Of a DNA stretch of 44,569 nucleotides, positions 39,201 to 44,569 are shown piece by piece. Below the pieces are notes generated by a model, which searched no databases, was not told the DNA's origin, and was given only the letters and a program-made list of their open reading frames with translations. Position 1 is the stretch's first letter; each line of letters starts with the position of its first letter. A program made the translations under genes and the position numbers. Source of the DNA: Kitasatospora sp. CB01950 (GTDB lineage Bacteria > Actinomycetota > Actinomycetes > Streptomycetales > Streptomycetaceae); NCBI RefSeq assembly GCF_001905465.1, contig NZ_LISX01000002.1:202740-247308 (forward strand), written 5' to 3'.

Positions 39201-39503
39201 CGCGACTTCGAGGAACAGGCGGTGCTGCGGATCGGTGTAGGTGGCTTCTCGGCCGCTCATCCCGAAGAACGAGGCGTCGAATTGCGAGATGTCGCCGTCG
39301 AGGACGGCGCTCGCGCCCACGAAATCCGGTGCCCGGTACTTCTCGGCCGGGATTCCGGCGGCGTCGAGCTCTTCTTCGGTGAAATGCCGGATGCGGTCCT
39401 CTCCGTCGCGAATCACCCGCCAGAAGGCGTCGGTGGTGTTGGCGCCGGGGAGGCGTAAGGCGACGCCGATGACGGCGATCCGGCGGTCGGTGGGAGTGGT
39501 CAT
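36198..39503 (-). CDS. Type I polyketide synthase module (KS-AT-T)
   Basis: A 1101-aa protein. KS (about 8-440) has the full triad: Cys185 (TGCSSSLLAV), His321 (ETHGTGTLKGDP) and His361 (TKANIGHLDVASG). AT (about 550-870) has Ser643 (GHSAGEYAALAAAG) and RAFHTAL near 744; the xAFH form generally goes with malonyl-CoA. T has Ser959 (FFDLGADSLQLIHM). A Pro/Ala linker (1003-1050) leads to a C-terminal helix (ATRQEFEDLARQIQQLTQIQ) that looks like a docking coiled coil. There is no KR, DH, ER or loading domain, so the product on T would be a beta-keto thioester, a fitting substrate for the AMT domain that begins the next protein. The ATG at 39503 overlaps the exporter's stop; the NRPS overlaps its own stop. 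Confidence 0.95.
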   Translation of the reverse strand: MTTPTDRRIAVIGVALRLPGANTTDAFWRVIRDGEDRIRHFTEEELDAAGIPAEKYRAPDFVGASAVLDGDISQFDASFFGMSGREATYTDPQHRLFLEVAYHALENAGYPQERPGTRIGVYASTGYELYSLQTYLLNNVLHGSPADDWLSRLQVLIGNYADFTATRASFRLDLTGPSFNIQTGCSSSLLAVQTAAQALLSGETDLALVGAAAIHTPQVLGYQYVKGSILSKTGRVRAFDGAADGTVGGNGVVAVVLKPLERALADRDTVHGVISGWGVGNDGAAKHTFSAPSAAGQQAAIRRALETSGISADEIGLLETHGTGTLKGDPIEFDGATAAFRADTDRTGYCAIGSTKANIGHLDVASGLVGLIKAMLAVRHGVIPPMANFQHPNPGIDLVTSPFYIPREARPWPQDGRPRRAGVTSLGVGGTNVHVLLEEPPPATPAPQDDAHPTPGVLLLSGRDPEALTANARAFRTHLRRRPDTSMPDLVTTTALGRTHGRHRLAVRGDGPAALADALDRWLAGTAPTAGGRGPVWTGLAPREGATPVGFLFAGQGSPSHGMAAPFDRRFRAVTDVLDTCEAQYRRAYGAPLLDAFRAGAEADGNQTWPTATAQPALFALQVALTRMWEHAGVRPAIVAGHSAGEYAALAAAGALTVEDGLRLTAERGRLMQACPPGTMVAVAADRTTAEQLAHEIPGLELAVANGAQSHVLGGPVEAAEKLVALLAERGIPGEWLPVDRAFHTALTEPALDAFRTVLESIAFRPLTVPFVSGLDGDVRPAGWVPDPDYFLRHTREAVRFDAVLATLGAQADGAPVLLDLGPHHTLGGLAKRALPAATVASAMRRGAGIEPLWSAAAALHCAGAPVDWHHLLEGTRGGRTPLPAYRFQRRHYWTGPEPSISTFGEPTEDEDAVELSNTGTVTADDVRRHIVEVTVNHLGAEPGAVTDDTSFFDLGADSLQLIHMLRLVEQEHQVKVAMRELFEEAGTPRLLAELIVSRIPGATAAPVAPAPVVPAPAPVPTPAPAPAPAPVQVQAPAPLAPVVPAAAAPGYATRQEFEDLARQIQQLTQIQLQMMTQLAELVTRQLAALPAGPSTAAGGR

Positions 39504-40783
39504 GTCCGTCCTCCTTCGGACGCGGGAACGCGGTCGTCCGCTGCTTCCGGTTCGGGCGTCGCCGGCGGCGCGGCCCGTCCGGCCACCGCGCCGCGCACCA
39601 GCAGGAGCAGGAACCCGAGGCAGAGCGGGATCGCGAGCCCGTGGAAGGCGCCCACCACCTGGAGCGGCGAGAACTCCTCCAGCAGCGCGCCGCTGAGGAT
39701 CATGCCGAGGCCGAAGCCCAGGTTCTCCACCGACGCGGACAGGCCGAACAGCCGGGCCCGTTGCGCGTCCGGGACGGTCTGGAGCCGCGAGACGTACGCG
39801 ACTTCGGTCAGTCCGTCCGCCATGCCCGCCACCAGTGCGGCGACGACCGCGAGGACGGTCGGCAGTCCGCTGAAGACCAGGATGAACGCGGCCGACATCA
39901 CGCAGGCGCCCAGCGCGAAGACCTGCTCCCCCGGGCTGCGGCCGGTGCGGGAGGTCCAGCGGGACAGGATCTGCTGCATGGCGATGTTGCCGATCGCCCA
40001 GGTCGCCCAGAACTGGCTGATGAACGCCGCCGGGTGGGCGTGGTCGAGCGCGTCGGAGTAGATCGGCAGCGCCACGTTGTGGGACGAGGAGCCCAGGCCG
40101 TCGACCGCCCGGACCAGGACCATCACGGCCACCACGGGCATCGAGCGCAGCAGCATCAGCGTCGCCCACCGCCCGCCGCCGCCCGGCTCCGCCTTCGCGG
40201 CGTCCGCCGGGACGTCCTTCTCCCGCGCGGCCTCGGTGCGGATCGGCAGCGACAGCAGCACGCTCGCCGAGACGAGGAACGACAGCGCGTCGAAGGCGAA
40301 CGCCCAGCGGTAGCCGAGCTGGGCGACGATGACGCTCGCGGAGCCGAACCCGGCCACCATCGCCAGCGAACGCCCGGTCGCCAGAAGGCTGTTGGCCCTG
40401 GTCCGCAGTTCCGCCCCGACGATCTCGGGCACCGCGCTGCGCAGCGCCACCCCGGAGACGGTCGAGCAGGCCCCGGCGATCACCGCGAGCCCGAACAGCA
40501 GCGCCACCCGGGCGCCCGACGGCGCCAGCAGCAACAGGACCAACGCGGTCGCCTGGGTGAGGTCCGCCCCCACCATGAGCCGCTTGCGCGGAATCCGCGA
40601 CGCGAGCGCACCCGCGAGGACCCCGGACGCCACACTCGTCAGCAGCCGCACCGCCATGTACAGACCGGCCGTCAGGGCACTGCCCGTCAGGTGGTACACG
40701 AAGACGTTGAGCGCGACCATATTGAGATAACTGCCGTACGCAGAAACCGCGTTGCCTGCAACGAGCAGGCGGAAACGTTTCAC
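39500..40783 (-). CDS. MFS transporter, probable exporter of the PKS-NRPS product
   Basis: About 427 aa with 10-12 membrane helices of the MFS_3 (secretion effector) kind, starting VKRFRLLVAGNAVSAYGSYL and including SRIPRKRLMVGADLTQATAL, a loop between helices 2 and 3 typical of MFS exporters. A Pro/Glu-rich tail (ATPEPEAADDRVPASEGGRT) ends the protein. The GTG at 40783 is preferred because GGGGGAGGA precedes it by 6-7 nt; an ATG nine codons upstream is possible. It overlaps the PKS start by 4 nt (ATGA). As first gene of the operon it most likely exports the product, which would also protect the cell. Confidence 0.9.
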   Translation of the reverse strand: MKRFRLLVAGNAVSAYGSYLNMVALNVFVYHLTGSALTAGLYMAVRLLTSVASGVLAGALASRIPRKRLMVGADLTQATALVLLLLAPSGARVALLFGLAVIAGACSTVSGVALRSAVPEIVGAELRTRANSLLATGRSLAMVAGFGSASVIVAQLGYRWAFAFDALSFLVSASVLLSLPIRTEAAREKDVPADAAKAEPGGGGRWATLMLLRSMPVVAVMVLVRAVDGLGSSSHNVALPIYSDALDHAHPAAFISQFWATWAIGNIAMQQILSRWTSRTGRSPGEQVFALGACVMSAAFILVFSGLPTVLAVVAALVAGMADGLTEVAYVSRLQTVPDAQRARLFGLSASVENLGFGLGMILSGALLEEFSPLQVVGAFHGLAIPLCLGFLLLLVRGAVAGRAAPPATPEPEAADDRVPASEGGRT

Positions 40784-40917
40784 TTCAGTCCTCCCCCAAA
40801 CCAGTGACATGGACGCGCCTGGCCACAGTCGCCGCAGTCTAGAAAGGTGAAGATCCCCATGGCAAGACCTTCACAAAGCAGGTCGGATTCCGCCGCCGAT
40901 GCGACCGAACGACGGAA

Positions 40918-40945
40918 CCCCGGGCCGGGTGGGGCCGGCCCGGGG
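40918..40945 (-). terminator. Hairpin terminator after the secreted-protein gene
   Basis: CCCCGGGCCGG pairs perfectly with CCGGCCCGGGG across a 6-nt loop, 14 bp past the stop of the minus-strand gene at 40959-42677. It separates that gene from the PKS-NRPS operon. Confidence 0.75.
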
Positions 40946-40958
40946 CGGGGAGGGGGTG

Positions 40959-42677
40959 TCAGGAGACGTTGAGGGTGATGTCGTCGAGGACGAAGGAGGT
41001 CTGCTTGGTGTAGTCCTCGACGCCGGTGAACTTGAGGGTGACGGTCTGCCCGGCGTAGGCGGCGAGGTTGAAGGTGCGCTGCTGGTAGCCGGCGACGGCG
41101 TTGGTGTTGTTGTAGGTGGCGAGGGTGGTGCCGTTGGCGGTGACGGTGAGGGTGTCGAAGACGGTGGTGGTGGAGGAGGCGCTGTCGATGTGGAGCCAGA
41201 AGCTCAGGTTGTAGCCGGAGCAGCCGGTGGGCAGGGTGACGGTCTGGGCGAGGGTGTCGGTGTTGGTGGCGCCGTACCCGTCGAGCCAGACGTCGTAGCT
41301 GCCGGAGTGCGCGGGCTCGCCGGCGCTGGAGTTGATGGTGGAGCTGCCGCCGCTGTTGGTCTCGGTCCAGCCGGAGGTGCTGCCGGTCTCGAAGCCGGGG
41401 TTGGTGATCAGCTGGGCGGCGGTGCAGGTGGTGCCGCCGCTCGCGGCGACCGTCCAGGTGAAGGCGGCGGTGGCGGAGGGGCCGGTGGAGTCCGTCGCGG
41501 TGACGGTGACCGTGCCGGCGCCGGCGGTGGTCGGGGTGCCGCTGATCAGACCGGTCGAGGGGTTGACGGTGAGACCGGCGGGCAGGCCGGTGGCCGACCA
41601 GGCGAGGGTGCCGCCGGCGGTGTCGGTGGCGGCGAGCTGGAGGCTGGTCGCGGTGCCGACGGTGGCGGTGCGGGCGCCCGGGTCGGTGACGGTGACCGAG
41701 CCGGTGTTGCCGGTGGAGCCGCCCTGGGCGAGCCACGCGGTGGCGTTGAGGGCGAGCGCGGCGTCGGTGCCGGCCGGGTCGTTCCAGCCGTTGTACAGGG
41801 TGTTGCCGGGCTGGCCGGTGCCGTCGTCGATCGGCGAGGAGTCGCCCCAGATCGCCACCCGGCCCTTGCCGAAGGTGGAGGTGACGAACGCGGCGCCGGT
41901 GTTGCCGCTGTAACCGGTGCGGTAGAGCAGGCCCTTGACGTTGGGGTTGTCGGCGGGCTTGAGGGTGAAGGTGGTGCCGTTGCGGATGATCGAGCCGGTG
42001 ACGGTGCCGAACGGCCCGTTGAGCACCGGGTCGCCGGCGGAGGTGATCGCCCGCGGGTTGTCGGTGGTGATGTTCAGCAGGTCGACGGAGAACCCGAACG
42101 GGTCGGTGTTGTTGACGCCGTTGCTGGTCAGCAGGTCGTTGATGATCGCCGGGGAGTCCCAGCCGTCGTTGTTGCGGTCGCTCTGGGTGTGGTCGGAGAT
42201 CAGGAAGAGGCCGCCGCCGTTCTGGACGAACGTCATGACGGCGGTCTTCTCGGCGGCGCTGAGCCGGATGTTGGGCTCGGGGATCACGAACTCGTCGAAG
42301 TTGGCGAGGTCGAGCGCGCCGCCGGTGCCGTAGGTGATGGTGTTGCCCGCGGGCAGCGTCTTGAGGCTGTAGTTGCCGGTCTTCTGCAGGGCCACGCCCC
42401 AGGCGGAGAGGGCGCCGGTCCAGCTGGTCTCGCCGGTCGGGTTGGCGTTCTGCGCCAGCGGGTCGGGCTGGCTGGTGGAGATGATCCAGTCGGCGTTGCC
42501 CGCGGTCTCCGCCTTGGTGTTGTCGAACAGAACTCGCTTGGGGGTGGCGGCGGCCGCGGCGGCGCTCTTGGGGGTGGCCGCGGTGGCGTGCTGCGGGACG
42601 GCGCTCGCGCCGGCGGCGGCCACCAGTGCGGCGGCGGCGAGAGCCAGCGGGCGGGCGGCCTTCCACGTTCTGATCAT
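40959..42677 (-). CDS. Secreted multidomain protein (GATase-like, putative Ig and CBM-like domains)
   Basis: A 572-aa exported protein. The signal peptide covers residues 1-34 (MIRTWKAARPLALAAAALVA...). Residues about 45-315 form a Rossmann-like domain resembling DUF4350/glutamine-amidotransferase-like proteins (RVLFDNTKAETAGNADWIIS, FVQNGGGLFLISDHTQSDRN, STFGKGRVAIWGDSSPIDDG). About 320-415 is a putative Ig (He_PIG) domain (LAWSATGLPAGLTVNPSTGL, ISGTPTTAGAGTVTV). About 420-572 is a jelly-roll domain (LITNPGFETGSTSGWTETNS ... YNLSFWLHIDS) common at the end of secreted streptomycete hydrolases and probably carbohydrate-binding. AGGAG precedes the ATG at 42677. The catalytic role is unknown. 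Confidence 0.87.
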   Translation of the reverse strand: MIRTWKAARPLALAAAALVAAAGASAVPQHATAATPKSAAAAAATPKRVLFDNTKAETAGNADWIISTSQPDPLAQNANPTGETSWTGALSAWGVALQKTGNYSLKTLPAGNTITYGTGGALDLANFDEFVIPEPNIRLSAAEKTAVMTFVQNGGGLFLISDHTQSDRNNDGWDSPAIINDLLTSNGVNNTDPFGFSVDLLNITTDNPRAITSAGDPVLNGPFGTVTGSIIRNGTTFTLKPADNPNVKGLLYRTGYSGNTGAAFVTSTFGKGRVAIWGDSSPIDDGTGQPGNTLYNGWNDPAGTDAALALNATAWLAQGGSTGNTGSVTVTDPGARTATVGTATSLQLAATDTAGGTLAWSATGLPAGLTVNPSTGLISGTPTTAGAGTVTVTATDSTGPSATAAFTWTVAASGGTTCTAAQLITNPGFETGSTSGWTETNSGGSSTINSSAGEPAHSGSYDVWLDGYGATNTDTLAQTVTLPTGCSGYNLSFWLHIDSASSTTTVFDTLTVTANGTTLATYNNTNAVAGYQQRTFNLAAYAGQTVTLKFTGVEDYTKQTSFVLDDITLNVS

Positions 42678-42850
42678 CTGTCAATCTCCTCGAACCACAG
42701 GGACCATGGGGTGCGCTACGCGCGTAGGCGGGCACACGCTGCCATGGTGGGGTAAGCGGAGCTTGAACGGAACATGTCGATCGCGCGCCGTCCGCAATGG
42801 GATGATTTGCGCAGGCGTGAGAGTGATCACGTGGCGCCGACGGCAGAAAG

Positions 42851-42889
42851 CGGGCCCGGAACGCCAGGTGGGACGGCGTTCCGGGCCCG
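42851..42889. terminator. Perfect 15-bp hairpin terminator
   Basis: CGGGCCCGGAACGCC and its exact complement enclose a 9-nt loop, 17 bp after the stop of the minus-strand thioesterase gene. Confidence 0.9.
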
Positions 42890-42906
42890 AATGGGCTGAC
42901 GGTGCG

Positions 42907-43335
42907 TCAGGCGGCCAACAACGCCGGGACGGTCCGCGGCCGGCTCTCCGCGTCGATGGCGACGAAGGTGAGCCGGCCGGTGGCGACCCGGGTGACCGGG
43001 CCGGTGGCGTTCCAGCGTTCTGCGGTGACGGTGACGTGGACGGTCATCGAGGTGCGGCCGGCCCGTTCGAGTTCGGCGTGCGCGGTGAGCAGGTCGCCGG
43101 CCCGGACCGGGGCCAGGAAGGTCATGCCGTCCACGGCGGCGGTGACGGCCGGGCCCTCGGCGTGCCGGGCGGCGGACGCGGCGGCGGCGTCGTCGATGAG
43201 CTTCATCACCACGCCGCCGTGGATGGTGCCGTAGAGGTTGGTGTCGTGTTCGCTCATGATGTGGGCGAGCGTGACCTGGGACGCCTGCGCGGGCTTTGCG
43301 GCGGCCGCCTCGGGTACGACGGTCTGGTCTGCCAC
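42907..43335 (-). CDS. Hotdog-fold acyl-CoA thioesterase
   Basis: A 142-aa thioesterase of the YciA/BFIT kind. It hydrolyses acyl-CoA thioesters; chain length cannot be told. The signature is TNLYGTIHGGVVMKLIDDAA (residues 32-51), with Asp in the hotdog helix, followed by GMTFLAPVRAGDLLTAHAEL and TSMTVHVTVTAERW. The GTG at 43335 has GAAGGAGAG upstream. A cobalamin riboswitch precedes it on the same strand, with no other gene between, so its expression is probably lowered when B12 is plentiful. A perfect terminator follows the gene, so it appears to be the riboswitch's only target. Confidence 0.93.
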   Translation of the reverse strand: MADQTVVPEAAAAKPAQASQVTLAHIMSEHDTNLYGTIHGGVVMKLIDDAAAASAARHAEGPAVTAAVDGMTFLAPVRAGDLLTAHAELERAGRTSMTVHVTVTAERWNATGPVTRVATGRLTFVAIDAESRPRTVPALLAA

Positions 43336-43387
43336 GGGAACTCTCCTTCGCGAGTCGCGGCTCGGACGATCCGCGGCGCCGGTGGGC

Positions 43388-43590
43388 TCCGCGGGCGGCG
43401 GCAGGTCTTCGGACTCGCGGGCATCTCCCGTGGAGGGCCTGTCTACTGGCCGTCGCTTCCCGGGCCGATCGGGCCCAGTGCGTGTGACGGCGGTCGTTCC
43501 CGCTCACCGCTGCGAGGCAGTCCTGGACTCGCACCAGGTTCCCTCTTGCGACGCTCCCGCCGTTGATCGGACGGGGCGAACCGCTGCCCG
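43388..43590 (-). ncRNA. Cobalamin riboswitch
   Basis: Read on the minus strand, the leader shows the conserved blocks of the adenosylcobalamin riboswitch in order: AGAGGGAACCTGGTGCGAGT (near 43535), CCAGGACTGCCTCGCAGCGG, then after a variable stem the B12 box AGTCCGAAGACCTGCC (about 43401-43416). The spacing and the order match the family well. It lies about 55-65 nt before the start of the thioesterase gene. The expression platform is not clear; no terminator hairpin with a T-run separates it from the gene, so control of translation is more likely. The exact ends are approximate. Confidence 0.9.
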
Positions 43591-43655
43591 ACCAGCCTAT
43601 CTCCCCGTTCGAGGTGCTCCGCCCTTGGGTCTGAAGGCAGACGCCGGGGCCTGCC

Positions 43656-43940
43656 CTACGGCTGTGCCGGTCGGTGCCAGGGGGCGCCGGGGGCGGTCGG
43701 GGCGGGGTCGGCGGCGGTGCGCAGTGCGTAGGTGTCCTCGTCCACGGGCCCCAGGTAGTGGTGGCCGGTGAAGTGGCACCAGGCGGGGAGGTCGAGCGGG
43801 GCGGCGGGGTCGGTGGCGCGGACGTGCACGAGGGTGCCGGCGGGGGCGTCGGCGATGGCGGCGCGCAGGCGCAGCAGCAGGGTGACGCAGAGCAGGCCGC
43901 GTCCGTCGAAGGTTGCCTGGCGCGGCACTTGGTGGGTCAT
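43656..43940 (-). CDS. TusA-like sulfur-carrier family protein
   Basis: A 94-aa protein. The start (MTHQVPRQATFDGRGLLCVT) and the middle (GTLVHVRATDPAAPLDLPAW, then CHFTGHHYLG) follow the SirA/TusA fold, with its single Cys in the N-terminal helix turn. The canonical CPxP motif is changed: the site reads GRGLLCVTLLLRL, so Cys18 is present but without the following Pro pattern. Sulfur transfer is therefore uncertain. It overlaps the stop of the MFS gene by 4 nt (ATGA), so the two are coupled. The C-terminal 20 residues are Pro/Ala-rich and disordered. Confidence 0.78.
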   Translation of the reverse strand: MTHQVPRQATFDGRGLLCVTLLLRLRAAIADAPAGTLVHVRATDPAAPLDLPAWCHFTGHHYLGPVDEDTYALRTAADPAPTAPGAPWHRPAQP

Positions 43941-44569
43941 CGTCGGCTCCGGACGGCTGCGGTGGCGATGGTGGGGAGGGTGAGCAGGGCGAGCAGGCCG
44001 CCGCCGAAGGCGAGGACGGAGTAGCCGGAGAGGTCGACGACGGCTCCGGAGGCGAGGCCGCCGGTGGCGCCGGAGAGGGAGACTGCGACGTCCACGCTGC
44101 CCTGGGTCTTGGCGCGGGTGGCGAGCGGGACGCCGTCGGTGAGGATGGCGGTGCCGGAGACCAGGCCGAAGTTCCAGCCGAGGCCGAGCAGCACGAGGGC
44201 GAGCGCGAGCAGCGGGACGGAGTGCGCGGGGGCGAGGGCGGCGAGCAGTCCGGCGGCGACCAGGGTGAGGCAGGCGGCGGCGCCGACGGCGAGCGGGCCG
44301 TGCCGGTCGACGAGGCGTCCGGTGAGCGGGGAGGGCAGGTACATCGCGGCGACGTGCAGGGCGATGACGAGTCCGGAGGCGGCGGTGCCCCGGCCGGCGT
44401 CGTGCATGTGGACGGGCGTCATGGTCATCACGCCGACCATGACCAGCTGGGTGACCACCATGACCTGGGCACCGAGCAGAACGCGGTTGCGCACCAGGGA
44501 AGTTGACGCGTCGGCCGGCCGGTCCGCGGGCTCGGCGGCGGGGGCTGCGGCGGGCTCGGCGGCCGGGGC
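43937..44569 (-). CDS. MFS transporter, C-terminal part (5' end outside the window)
   Basis: The frame is open to the right edge of the window, so the gene is incomplete; about 210 residues are seen. They include a Pro/Ala-rich cytoplasmic loop (APAAEPAAAPAAEPADRP) followed by about six membrane helices, beginning RNRVLLGAQVMVVTQLVMVG and ending LTLPTIATAAVRSRR. The segment SPLTGRLVDRHGPLAVGAAA fits the loop of the second six-helix half. It is therefore the second half of a 12-helix MFS protein. Translationally coupled to the TusA-like gene. The substrate is unknown; a sulfur compound is one possibility given its partner. Confidence 0.87.
   Translation of the reverse strand, partial: APAAEPAAAPAAEPADRPADASTSLVRNRVLLGAQVMVVTQLVMVGVMTMTPVHMHDAGRGTAASGLVIALHVAAMYLPSPLTGRLVDRHGPLAVGAAACLTLVAAGLLAALAPAHSVPLLALALVLLGLGWNFGLVSGTAILTDGVPLATRAKTQGSVDVAVSLSGATGGLASGAVVDLSGYSVLAFGGGLLALLTLPTIATAAVRSRR

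Noticed and set aside
40780..42735. 650-codon minus-strand frame overlapping the secreted-protein gene
   Set aside because: A shifted frame of the real gene; the product is an Arg/His/Gln-rich string without signal peptide or domains.

Overview
The window is high-GC actinomycete DNA, most likely from Streptomyces or Kitasatospora. Markers are mycothiol synthesis (mshC beside its usual conserved neighbours), two chaplins, sortase-type LAxTG surface proteins, an F420-dependent oxidoreductase, GTG/TTG starts and long GC-rich hairpin terminators. Genus and species cannot be fixed from the sequence alone.

Layout. (1) 71-5870 is core chromosome: mshC, an SCO1664-type protein, a DUF3090 protein and a histidine phosphatase on the minus strand, then corA on the plus strand and a secreted ALF-repeat protein. 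(2) About 6030-19060 is an accessory island. It appears to be two elements integrated one after the other at the 3' end of the LLM F420-oxidoreductase gene (19060-20106). The last codons of that gene occur three times in the same orientation, near 6050, 10790 and 19095. A decayed large serine recombinase lies just inside the second and third copies. Cargo: an mbtH gene, a 45-aa acidic peptide gene, a MarR pair, a CmtR-type metal sensor with a cation efflux pump, a compact minus-strand operon of eight mostly unknown genes ending in a kinase-like protein and a GNAT acetyltransferase, and an XRE/TPR regulator with a small internally repeated protein. (3) 19060-28229 is core again: the LLM oxidoreductase, an aldo/keto reductase, a RecD-like protein without a Walker A motif, DUF5703, a long and a short chaplin, and an M20 peptidase. 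(4) tRNA-Leu(GAG) at 28478-28565 borders a three-gene minus-strand hybrid PKS-NRPS operon (40783 to 28675): MFS exporter, PKS (KS-AT-T) and NRPS (aminotransferase, luciferase-like monooxygenase, C-A-T-C). (5) 40959-44569 holds a secreted Ig/CBM-like protein, a hotdog thioesterase behind a cobalamin riboswitch, and a TusA-like protein overlapping an MFS gene that runs off the window.

How the genes may work together. The PKS would extend an acyl starter by one malonate-type unit and leave a beta-keto thioester. The aminotransferase and monooxygenase domains of the NRPS would turn it into a 3-amino-2-hydroxy acyl unit, and one amino acid would then be added. This resembles the logic of microginin and puwainaphycin assembly, and the same residue type occurs in amastatin and bestatin, so a small aminopeptidase-inhibitor-like peptide is a reasonable guess. 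No loading module, thioesterase or phosphopantetheinyl transferase is in the window. The mbtH gene in the island could serve this NRPS in trans. Domain calls come from reading motifs by eye; no database search was run.
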